Source: Prionace glauca (lineage: Eukaryota > Chordata > Chondrichthyes > Carcharhiniformes > Carcharhinidae). Taken from it: DNA of 64,000 nucleotides. Location: contig CM075761.1 of assembly GCA_037974335.1 (NCBI GenBank), forward strand, positions 14,063,708 through 14,127,707. The letters run 5' to 3'. Below, one piece after another: positions 33,747-43,500 of the stretch (positions are counted from its first letter, which is position 1; each line of letters begins with the position of its first letter). The notes beneath the pieces are model-generated. The model saw nothing but the letters and a program-made list of their open reading frames with translations. It ran no database searches and was not told where the DNA came from. A program made the translations under genes and the position numbers.

Positions 33747-35050
33747 GAATGACCCACCATCTGGAGAGGTTTGACATGATCAGGAATAGTCAGCATGGAT
33801 TTGTCAAGGGCAGGTCGTGCCTTACGAGCCTAGTTGAGTTCTTCGATAATGTGACTGAACACATTGACGAAGGAAGTGCCGTGGACGTAGTGTACATGGA
33901 CTTCAGCAAGGCTTTTGATAAGGTCCCCCATGCACGACTTCTTGAGAAGGTGAGAGGGCATGGGCTCCAAAGGCCTTTGGCCTTGTGGATCCAGAACTGG
34001 CTTGCCTGCAGAAGGCAGAGAGTGGTTGTGGATGGGTCTTTTTCGGAATGGAGGTCAGCCACCAGTGGGGTGCCCCAGGGATCTGTTCTGGGACCCTTGT
34101 TGTTTGTCATTTTCATAAATGACCTGGATGAGGAAGTGGAGGGATGGGTTAGCAAGTTCGCTGATGACACGAAGGTCGGCGGTGTTGTGGATGGTCTGGA
34201 AGGATGTCAAAAGTTGCAGCAGGACATAGATAGGATGCAGGAATGGGCGGAGAAGTGGCAGATGGACTTCAACGCGGATAAATGTGTAGTAGTCCATTTC
34301 AGCAGAACCAACGGGATGAACGAGTACACTATTAAGGGCAGGGGTCTTAGTTGAAGAGCAGAAGGATCTCGGGGTCCGGGTTCACAGGACTCTTAAATCG
34401 GCCTCGCAGGTGGAGGAGGTGGTCAAGAAGGCGTATGGTGTACTGGCCTTCATTAATCGAGGGATTGAGTTTAGGAGTCGGGAGGTAATGCTGCAACTTT
34501 ACAGGACCCTCGTCAGGCCTCATTTGGAGTACTGTGCGCAGTTCTGGTCGCCTCACTATAGGAAAGACGTAGAAGCTATTGAAAGGGTGCAGAGGAGATT
34601 TACAAGGATGTTGCCTGGACTGGGAGGCATGCCTTATGAAGATAGGTTGAGGGAGCTGGGACTCTTTTCCCTGGAGAGGCGAAGGTTGAGAGGCGACCTG
34701 ATAGAAGTCTATAAAATGTTGAGAGGAATAGATAGGGTGGACTCTCAGAGGCTATTTCCCCGGGTTGAAATGGTCGCTACGAGAGGACACAGATTTAAGG
34801 TGCGGGGAGGGAAGTACAGAGGTGATGTTAGGGGTAAGTTTTTCACTCAGAGGGTGGTGAGTGATTGGAATCGGCTGCCGTCGTCGGTGGTGGAGGCGAA
34901 CTCGCTGGGGTCTTTTAAAAGACTTCTGGATGAGTATATAGGGTTTAATGGGATTGGGGGTTATAGATAGGTCTATAGATTGGTGGGGTTGATGCGATCG
35001 GCGCAACTCGAGGGCCGAAGGGCCTGTTTGTGCTGTAATATTCTATGTAA
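33747..35050 (+). mobile_element. CR1-C LINE, RT to tail
   Basis: Sense 5'-truncated CR1-C, nearly identical to 26427-27730. One frame break near 34350 (a short deletion after KGRGLS) divides an otherwise open RT (QHGFVKGRSCLTSLVEFF, FADDTK near 34155, [16 protein letters not shown]). Very young. Confidence 0.92.
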
Positions 35051-36362
35051 TCTATGTAATCTGAAAGCTGCCTCATAGACAGAAGTGAAAATATTCTGTG
35101 AGTTATATATGATTTGATTGAAATTGTGTTGGAAATCTCAGTGATTTGCCGCTTGAGTGTAGAATGTCCAGACTGTAGTTCCTCTGAGCTGCAGATGAGA
35201 TGACTGTCTCTGTTGTGAATCAGAGGGGGGTTTTGCTAATTGTCCTCAACCCTAGCAATGCTTGCAAACAATGACCAATTTTCTTTTGAATAGTTTCCTG
35301 TAACATGGCTTAAGTGTAAACCAGCAGGTTCTCTGTGCAGCTAAATCTATCTCGAATGCCCAGCTGTCTGCGGTTTAACATTGTGTCTCAGCTTCTGATC
35401 TCTGGAGGCAGTTGGGTAGGTGTAGTACCTCAACTGTAAACAAGCGAAAAACCACACTGAGCTGTAGCCTCGGACAACTTTCTGTCTCAACCTGGTCAGA
35501 ATCTCGACCAGCGATTTCTGCTTTGATGTGCTTTGCACACTCCCCGAAAGGGCTGTGAGCGAGGCGTCTTTCTTAAGGTCACACCATGCAAGTGTGGTTA
35601 CAGCCAACGCCTCTCTATCTTTCTCTATCTGCTGCCAAGCCCCGCTCTCTGCTGCAAATTCTCATGATTCTTTTCATTGACTTTAAAGGTCAGAGCTATT
35701 TTTTGCAGAGCATTTCAATCACTCTGGCAGGAGCACCTCTGAACCTGTTGGGGCGCTAATTCGGGTCTTCACCTTAACATATATGTATCTAGCTCTGGTC
35801 TCCCAGCTCTGTTCCTCCTCATTCTTTTGAACGTTCCCTGGCGGAATAATTCCTACAGATTCTTGTAGAGAAACTAGAACATTGAATTTGTTGTTTTAAT
35901 AATCTCTTTGGTTCAAGTGTCGAATGAGAGTCTCCCAAAAATGAACGATTTCATCCACCGGCAGTTTCTAAGTGTTTTCCTTCTGTTAGGGTGGTGCATG
36001 TTGACGTTTTGCAGTAAGCATCACGGAAAACCGTGTTCTAAACTGTATCCTAATTAGAGCTGTGTTTCACTAAAGCGGCTGATCCGAACGGGATGTCTAT
36101 CCGGGACATCTGAAAGAAATGTTCCTCTAATACGCATGAGTTTAAAATACTAACTAGTTTCTTGTTTCATAACAGAGTGAATAGCTCCTACTCAAAATAC
36201 TTTTTACACAATGTGTTTTGATCTTTAGCATTTGAATTTTGGGCCGAGGTGTTTGATCCATAGTCTGAGCCCCTATTTTCCAGTAACAACATTAAATTCA
36301 TTGGTCCTGCTTCTGCCAATCACCGTTGATTTTTACTTCATTGACTAAGTTCCTGGGCTGCA
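35051..36362. other. Gene-free stretch
   Basis: No repeat, RNA gene or coding sequence recognised in 1.3 kb. Confidence 0.3.
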
Positions 36363-36412
36363 GGGCGGCTCCGTGGACAGCACCGCTGCCTCACAGCACC
36401 AGGGACCGGGTT
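36363..36412 (+). mobile_element. SINE head fragment
   Basis: GGGCGGCTCCGTGGACAGCA and CCGCTGCCTCACAGCACCAG match the tRNA-like head of the V-SINE-type families; the rest of the element is absent. Confidence 0.55.
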
Positions 36413-36439
36413 ATGAGTGACTGAATATCGACAGGTCTC

Positions 36440-36720
36440 TTGGGTAGAGCCCAAAAATTCATTCCCTTCTCGGGGCAGAGAATTCTTCTCCTCTCATTCT
36501 GAAATGGCAATTTCTTTACCCTGAGGTTATTTCGCTATGTGACATATTTTCCTGCCAATGGAATCAAACTCTTTCGGATCTGGCATGTCACCATCCTTCA
36601 AAATATTGTGCTTCAATGAATTGAAGTCTCATTTTTCTACAGACAATTTAACATAATTTTCCCAGCCTCCCGTCACAGGACAACCCTATCGTTCAAGGGA
36701 TCAATGATAGATTATTAGGA
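36440..36720 (-). mobile_element. Old CR1-like LINE 3' fragment
   Basis: The plus strand follows the usual order of an inverted CR1 3' coding end (TTTCTTTACCCTGAGGTTAT, CAATGAATTGAAGTCTCATT, GTCACAGGACAACCCTATCG) but at low identity. Assigned with reservation. Confidence 0.35.
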
Positions 36721-36739
36721 GTTGGGGTCGAAATGTAGT

Positions 36740-36990
36740 GTGTCCAAGTGCACAGGTTAATCAGGGATGTCAACTGACCATCATACAGTCGATAGCAAGT
36801 GCCACCACTGAGCATGTGCAGAGATGTTCTTGGATGGTAGAGAACAAATAACCAGGCAACTGCTATATAAATAGACCTGTTTGTCAGTATAAAGGAAGTA
36901 TTTTCACATGTGCTGGCTTTCTAGAAGCGCAATGATAAATAAACATTCTTACTCTCCCTTTCTTAAGATAGCCTATATTAAGGTAAAGGA
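36740..36990 (+). mobile_element. Candidate solo LTR (fossil)
   Basis: A TATA box (TATATAAATAG, 36864-36874) is followed 70 bp on by AATAAA (36938-36943), within a ~250-bp stretch that may start TGTCCAAGTG. This spacing is what an LTR would show, but no second copy, target duplication or internal sequence is seen. Confidence 0.25.
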
Positions 36991-37239
36991 CGTAGATTAG
37001 CTTAAATGGAACAAATCGCGTTACTTTTATTTAGTTTTGAGTTTAGAGCCTTGTCTGTTTCTGTGTTTTGTTACCATTTATCATTTCTGTAAAAAAATAC
37101 ATATTTGTAGAAAAGGGCAAAATGTCGAGAGTTGCATGACATTGGTTTAAGAGGGTTTGGCAAAAGAAGCAATAGGAATTAATAAAAATGGCGATTGAGG
37201 TGTCTGGGACAGGATCTGTAAATTAGAACGCTGTAAGTT

Positions 37240-37300
37240 TAAATGTCAATGTCCAACAATGTGCTGGTTAGGTGGATTGACCATGCTTAATTGCCCCTTA
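37240..37300 (+). mobile_element. Single SINE1 core unit
   Basis: GTCCAACAATGTGCTGGTTA then ATTGACCATGCTTAATTGCC: one unit of the same 53-bp SINE1 core, cut off by the CR1-D insertion. Confidence 0.6.
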
Positions 37301-37660
37301 GAACAAAGAACAGTACAGCACAAGAACAGGCCCTTCGGCCCTCCAAGCCTGCGCCGCTCATGCGCCCAGCTGGACCATTCGTTTGTATCTCTCTATTCCC
37401 AGTCTGTTCATGTGGCTGTCAAGATAAGTCTTAGACGATCCCAGCGTGTCCGCCTCAACCACCTTGCTTGGCAGCGGATTCCAGGCCCCCACCACCCTCT
37501 GTGTAAAATACGCCCCCCTGACATCTACGTTGTACATTGCCCCCTTCACCTTGAACTTGTGACCCCTTGTGCTCGTCAGCCCCGACCTGGGAAAAAGCTT
37601 CCCACTGTTCACCCTGTCTGTGCCCTTCATAATTTTATACACAATTTTATACATTTTATT
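37301..37660 (-). mobile_element. CR1-D LINE, 3' part
   Basis: Reverse CR1 of a fourth subfamily: AAGAACAGTACAGCACAAG, GGCCCTTCGGCCCTCCAAGC. The minus strand reads FTQRVVGAWNPLPSKVVEAD and RGHKFKVKGAMYNVDVRGAY. The frame is largely open. Confidence 0.85.
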
Positions 37661-37664
37661 TTGG

Positions 37665-38720
37665 AATCAATGGATGCTATTCTGGTTGGCGGTTGGTGAC
37701 TAGTGGAGTGCGGCAGGGATCGGTGCTGGGGCCTCAGCTATTTACCATTTATATAGATGATCTGGAGGAGGGGGCTGAGTGTAGGGTAACGAAATTTGCT
37801 GATGACACAAAGATGAGTGGAAAAGCAAATTGTGTGGAGGGTGTGGAAAGTCTGCAGAGGGATTTGGATAGGCTGAGCGAGTGGGCGAGGACCTGGCAGA
37901 TGGAGTATAAAGTTAGCATTTGTGAGGTTATCCACTTTGGTAGAAATAATAGTAGGAGGGATTACTATTTAAAGGGCGAAAAACTGCAGCATGCTACGTG
38001 TAGAGGGACCTGGGGGTCCTTGTGCATGAGTCGCAAAAACCCAGTCTGCAGGTGCGGCAGGTGATCAAGAAGGCAAATGGGATGCTGGCCTTCATAGCGA
38101 GGGGGATAGAATATAAAAGTAGGGAGGTCTCGTTGCAACTGTACAGGGTACTGGTGAGGCCGCAGCTGGAGTTTGCAGTGTGCAGTTTTGGTTGCCGCAT
38201 TTGTGGAAGGACATATTGGCCTCGGAGGGAGTGCAGAGAAGGTTCACTAGGCTGATACCGGAGATGAGGGAGTTAACCTGTGAGGGGAGATTGAATAGAT
38301 TGGGTCTGTACTCGTTGGAGTTCAGAAGGCTGCGGGGGATCTTTTAGAGACATTTAAGGTAATGAAGGGGCTCGATAGGGTAGAGGTAGAGAGATTCTTC
38401 CCGCTTAGAAAGGACAGCAGGACTAGAGGGCACAGCCTCAAGATAAGGGGGGGCAGTTTAGATCGAAGTTGAGGAGGAACCTCTTCACTCAAAGCGTGGT
38501 GAGTCTCTGGAATTTTCTGCCCATTGAAGGAGGCTACCTCGCTGAATATATTTAAATCACGGGTAGATAGGTTTCTGATAGACAAGGGAATTAAGGGTTA
38601 TGGGGAGAGACCAGGGAAGTGGAACTGATCCACGACAGATCAGCCATGATCTTGTTGAATAGCGGGGCTGGCTTGAAGGGCTAGATGACCTACTCCTGCT
38701 CTTATTTCTTATGTTCTTGT
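37665..38720 (+). mobile_element. CR1-B LINE, 3' half of RT to tail
   Basis: Sense CR1-B starting in [25 protein letters not shown] and FADDTK near 37795, then [27 protein letters not shown] and the 3' end CCACGACAGATCAGCCATG with a short TTCTTATG tail. Several frame breaks mark it as older than the copy at 22148. Confidence 0.9.
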
Positions 38721-38732
38721 ACACCTCTATTA

Positions 38733-39117
38733 CGCTTAGTGTCCAAAGATGTACAGATATTCTGGATTGGTCTTGCAAAATTGTCCCTTAGTGGCCAAAT
38801 ATGTGCCTGTTTTCTGATTGGCTATGCTCAGTTGTCCCTCAGTGTCCAAAGGTGTGCAGGTTATGTGGATTGGCCAGGCTAAATTGTCCCTAACTATCCA
38901 AAGATGCGCAGGATGCCGGATTGTCCGTGCTAAATTGCGGATTAGGATGTGCAGGTTAGGTGGATTGGCCGTGCTAAATTGTCTCTTAGTGTCAGGGGAA
39001 TTAGCAGGTTAATTATGTGGGGTCATAGCGATAGCGCCTTGGGTGCATTTGCTGGTGGTGCTGGCTCAATGGGCTGAATGGCCCTCCTTCTGCATTATTG
39101 GAGTTTATGGTTCTATA
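38733..39117 (+). mobile_element. SINE1 with degenerate core repeats
   Basis: Four to five imperfect copies of the 53-bp SINE1 core (GTGTCCAAAGATGTACAG, TGTCCAAAGGTGTGCAGGTT, ATCCAAAGATGCGCAGGATG and others) are followed by the SINE tail (TCAATGGGCTGAATGGCC, GGTTCTAT). It is an older, decayed version of the arrays at 33305 and 43828. Confidence 0.82.
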
Positions 39118-39640
39118 AGTTAACTAATCAAGGATTTATCAATTGCTAGTTTTCACCCTCCTGTTTCGTGTAAACCTGACTGAATCTCCTACATTTCAAA
39201 AGTAAGTGCGCTCGCAAAGACATATCACCGGCTACCAAGAACTTGGGAACATCCTATGTTCGGGCCAGGCTCGACATTACGCTAGGCGAATGTCATCTCT
39301 CTGAAATAATGTGGGCCATGCCCTGTTACAACCCATGTAAAGCATAGAGGCAGCACGAACTGCTCACATATCAGAGGATAAAAGGAAAGCTTCGATTTCA
39401 TATTTTTCTAACATGAGAAGCACAGAACAGATTGGTAGCTGTTGTTAATGTTCCATAGGTGCCCCCATTCCTTCTTTCTATCACCCCATCAACATATCCT
39501 TCTCCTCCTTTCTCTCCTTCGTGTATATACAGCTGCCCAGTTAAAATAAATCTTTATCATTCATCTGAAGCGGACTTGAGGAGGAAAATGGGGCAACTAA
39601 TGCCATAATCACAACGATTTTAATAGTGCGTTTATTTTAA
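39118..39640. other. Gene-free stretch
   Basis: Nothing recognised. Confidence 0.3.
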
Positions 39641-39644
39641 ACTG

Positions 39645-39975
39645 GCACCTTTTATTTTGATTTGGTTTGATTTATTATTGTCACATGTATGACTATACAA
39701 CGAAAAATGGGCCCACCTTGCATTAAGTTGAACTTTCTCTTCAGATTGTGACACTACATTCTCATTTCCTTCTCGATGAACAGTATGTCTTGTATGTATA
39801 GCGCGCAAGAAATAATACCTTTCACTGTATCCTAATACATGTGATAATAATAAATCAAATCTATGTACTCTATGAATGGTGTGCTTTCTCTGTGTAGCGC
39901 GCAAGAAACATTATTTTTCACTGTACCCCAATACATGTGACAATAATAAATCAAATCAAATCAAATCAAATCAAA
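39645..39975. mobile_element. L2-like LINE 3' ends, inverted and tandem
   Basis: A reverse terminus (TTTGATTTATTATTGTCACA, 39660-39712) is followed by a sense 3' end (GCATTAAGTTGAACTTTCTC…GTGATAATAATAAATCAAAT, to 39862). A second sense terminus follows (GTAGCGCGCAAGAAACATTA…) with a (CAAAT)n tail to 39975. The same terminus recurs at 50171-50262 and 52541. Confidence 0.65.
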
Positions 39976-40550
39976 AGCATTCCCTACGCAACCGAGTTCC
40001 ATATTCTCCCCATTCTTCCAAGAATTGTCCTGAATTCCTGCTTGGTGACAAACTCATCCTGCAAGATTTTGACATCCTTGTTGAACCATTTCATAATTGC
40101 AAATGTTTCGGTGGATCAGCCCTCAATTTTCAATTGTTTTTTTCAGAGACAAAGAGCTCCAACCTCTTCAAGACTCACTGACAGTTGCTCGCTCTCATTC
40201 CTGGTATCATTCATTGTGAAATGTTAACTGCACCTTTTCCACTACCTGGGAATCCTTACCAGATTAGGAAGAACCGTGCTCTGCACTCCATGTCTGGTGT
40301 AGCTGATGTGAGTGAGATCTTTCAGGCATTTTGGAGAACGTGCCGATTGTTCGCCAGTACCTGGAACTGTAGTAAACAGGAAAACCGCAGAGAGCTCTCT
40401 ACCTCGGCTCTATTTTCAAACCCCTGTCGTGTTTTTATTCATGTGCACAGTGCGTATATTCCACACCTCCCCCGCACAGAGAGAACAGGAGCGATTTCTC
40501 AGCGAAATTTGGATTGGGGGCTCAGAGTCTCACGGTCTCACTCAAGGACA
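39976..40550. other. Upstream region of the Ig-superfamily gene
   Basis: Expected to hold the promoter and 5' untranslated region of the gene that starts at 40551. I see no clear TATA box or lymphoid octamer close to the ATG. Confidence 0.3.
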
Positions 40551-40593
40551 ATGAGTTTCCTGGGTATCTGTGCATTGTTCCATCTCTTCCAGG
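40551..40593 (+). CDS. Exon 1, split signal peptide
   Basis: The ATG has A at -3. It encodes [14 protein letters not shown] plus one base and ends at donor GG|GTGAGA. A short hydrophobic leader split by a phase-1 intron from the V exon is the standard layout for V-domain genes. Confidence 0.7.
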
Positions 40594-43500
40594 GTGAGAT
40601 ATCCTCATTGTATTCAGATAGAGTGGAGAAGGATTTGGATAGAGCGAAGAAACTGTTTCCATTGGTAGGAGTTTCTGGAACCAAGGGAACATGGATTTGG
40701 TAAAAGACAGGGAGATTAGGGGATTTTTTTTTACCTATCTGAGCTGTTGTGATCTGGAAGGCGCTGCCTGAAAGGGCGGAGGAAGGCGATCCAACAGCAA
40801 CTTTCAAACGGGGGGAATGGAATTTTCAAAATGGAGGGATTAGATACAAATTTGAAGGGGGAAATTCAATAATATGAGCGAAATCTTTCACAGATTCAAC
40901 TCAAATTGGAAGGGCCGAACGGTCCCCACCCCGGGCATCAGCAGTGCTATAAGGTTCACACCTTATAGCGATTAGCGAGCACGTTTAACTTAACAATGAA
41001 TAAAATGTTGCTGAGAAAATGCAACTTCGATTCATAACAATGATTAGAATGGAATGAATCTGATCCGCCATTTCTCCTGGGATATGACGTGTGAATGGGC
41101 TCCCTTAACAATATTGGTCACTTTGGGGAGAAAGCTTTTCAAGTAGAACTTCAGAGTCAGTTATAAATTTCTGAACAGACTTTAGCGCCCAACGTCAACG
41201 GAGGAGAAGAAGAAACGAAGCGAAAATAGAAAGTGCTGGAACATTTCAGCGGCACAGTGGGTGAACACTGTCACATCACAGCGTCAGGCTTGGATTCCCG
41301 GTTTGGGTTTGCAGAGTTGCACGTTCTCCCCGTGTCTGAGTGGGTTTCCTCCGGGTGCTCCTCTTTCCTCCCAAAGTCCAAAGATGCGCGGGTTAGTTTG
41401 AATGGCCACGCTAAATTCCCCCTTCGTATCAGGGGATTAGCAGTGTAAATATGTGAGTTTGAGGGAATGGGAGGGATTGGGATCGGCGCAGATACGATGG
41501 GCCAAATGGCCTCTCTCTGCACTGTGGGGATTCGGGGAATGCTCCATAACCTGAGGTGACTGTTGTTCTCTCTCTTTCTCTTTCCCAGTTACAGTGTCTC
41601 AGGTCACCGTGTCCCAGTCTCCGCCGGTTCAGACGCTCCCTGTGGGGAGTCCTGTTAATCTCCGCTGCCACATCCAGGGTCAAGCTTTGTCTTCTGGTAC
41701 AGACAGAGGGCTTTGTCTTCTGGTACAGACAGAGGGAGAGAAACGGCATGGATTGGGTTTACACAGCGTACGAGAATAGCCGAGCTGAGGGGAGATTTTC
41801 CAGCCAGATTTCTGAAAATGGGCGTCTTTATTCACTAATCATTGCGGATTCCCGAGTCAATGATTCTGGGGTGTATTACTGTGCAAAGCGCCACTACCAG
41901 AACATGGTCCAAATATTCGGAAATGGCTCCAAGTTAGTGATTACAGGTAAATCCCATTATTATTCTATTGCAGTGGGTATCTCCAAGCAATTAAAATGTC
42001 CTCTTCCGCCAATGAATGAGTTTTCTGTTTCATTTTAGCGGGTTCTCCCTCCATATCCCTCCTGACCCCGCCGCTGGATGAGATTCCCGCCATGGAAAAG
42101 GTCCCGTTGTTGTGTTTGGTCAGAGGCGCGTCTCCCGATTCATTTCCCGTCCGCTGGAATGTTTCGGGGCGGGTTACCGAGGGACAGACCGATTCTGGGA
42201 CACTGGAGCCGGACGGGACCTACACCGTCAGGAGTTACATCAGCCTCCCGGCGGAAACTTGGAGAAGCGGCGCTCGCTGCACTTGCGCCCTTCAGGTCAA
42301 CTCCAGTGGAAGTATTCTCAGTGACAGTGTCTCATCACAGAGAGGTAACTATTCACAATGACCATTTATCAATTAATTGAACATTAACATCACTTTACTA
42401 AGAAAGTCCAACTTTGTAGATTAGCAGTGTCTCTGCGATTGTCTCCACGGAGGCCCAATTCATCTCTGCCCTATCACAGCTCTCCAATCGTTCAGAGATT
42501 TGTTCTTTGACATTTAAAATCTTTTTTACTGCTTTAGAAAACCGTGACCATAAGAACATATGAACATAAGAAATAGGAGCAGGAGTAGGCTATGCTCCTA
42601 TTCGAGCCTGCTCCGCTATTCATTAAGATCATGGCTGATCAGAAGTGGATCAGTTCCACTTTCCCGCTTTTTCCCCATAACCCTTCATTCTCCTGTCTAT
42701 CAGAAACCTATCTACCCGTGACTTAAATATATTTAGCGAGGCAGCCTCCACCACTTCAATGGGCAGAAAATTCCAGAGATTCACCACCCTTTGAGTGAAG
42801 AAGCTCCTCCTCAACTCCGATCTAAACTGCAGCACCCCCCCCCCCCCGGCCTTATTTTGAGGCTATGCCCTCTAGTTCTGCTATCCTTTCTAAGCGGGAA
42901 GAATCTCTCTACCTCTACCCTATCCATCCCCTTCAGTAAGTCTCTATAAGAGCCTTCTAAACTCCAACGAGTACAGACCCAGGCTATTCAATCTCTCCTC
43001 ATAAATTAACCCCCTCATCTCCGGTATCAGCCTAGTGAACCTTCTCTGTACTCCCTCCAAGGCCAATATATCCTTTCGCAAATACGGTGACCAAAACTGC
43101 ACACAGTACTCCAGTTGCGGCCTCACCAGTGCCCTGTACAGTTGCAGCAAGACCTCCCTGTTTTACATTCTATCCCCCTCGCTATAAAGGCCAACATCCC
43201 ATTCGCCTTCCTGACCACCTGCTGCACCTGCAGACTAGGTTTTTGCGATTCATGCACAAGGACCCCCAGGTCCCTCTGCACCGTTGCACGCTGCAGCTTT
43301 TCGCCCTTTAAATAATAATCACTGAAGCACATTTGTGAAAATGGATACATTAATGGGTAAGGGGATAGGGCGGGACAGTGAAATTGATGCACCCGGTTAG
43401 CCCATGGTGTTACTGAATGTCAGATTAAACTGGATAGGCCGAATGACCTCTTCCCCTCTCCCACTTCCTGTGTCTGGCTAAGACAGCGTTACATTCCTGA

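Noticed and set aside
42092-42361. Using the internal ATG at 42092 as the start of a stand-alone protein.
   Set aside because: It lies within a C1 exon with good acceptor and donor signals; the domain needs the residues before it.
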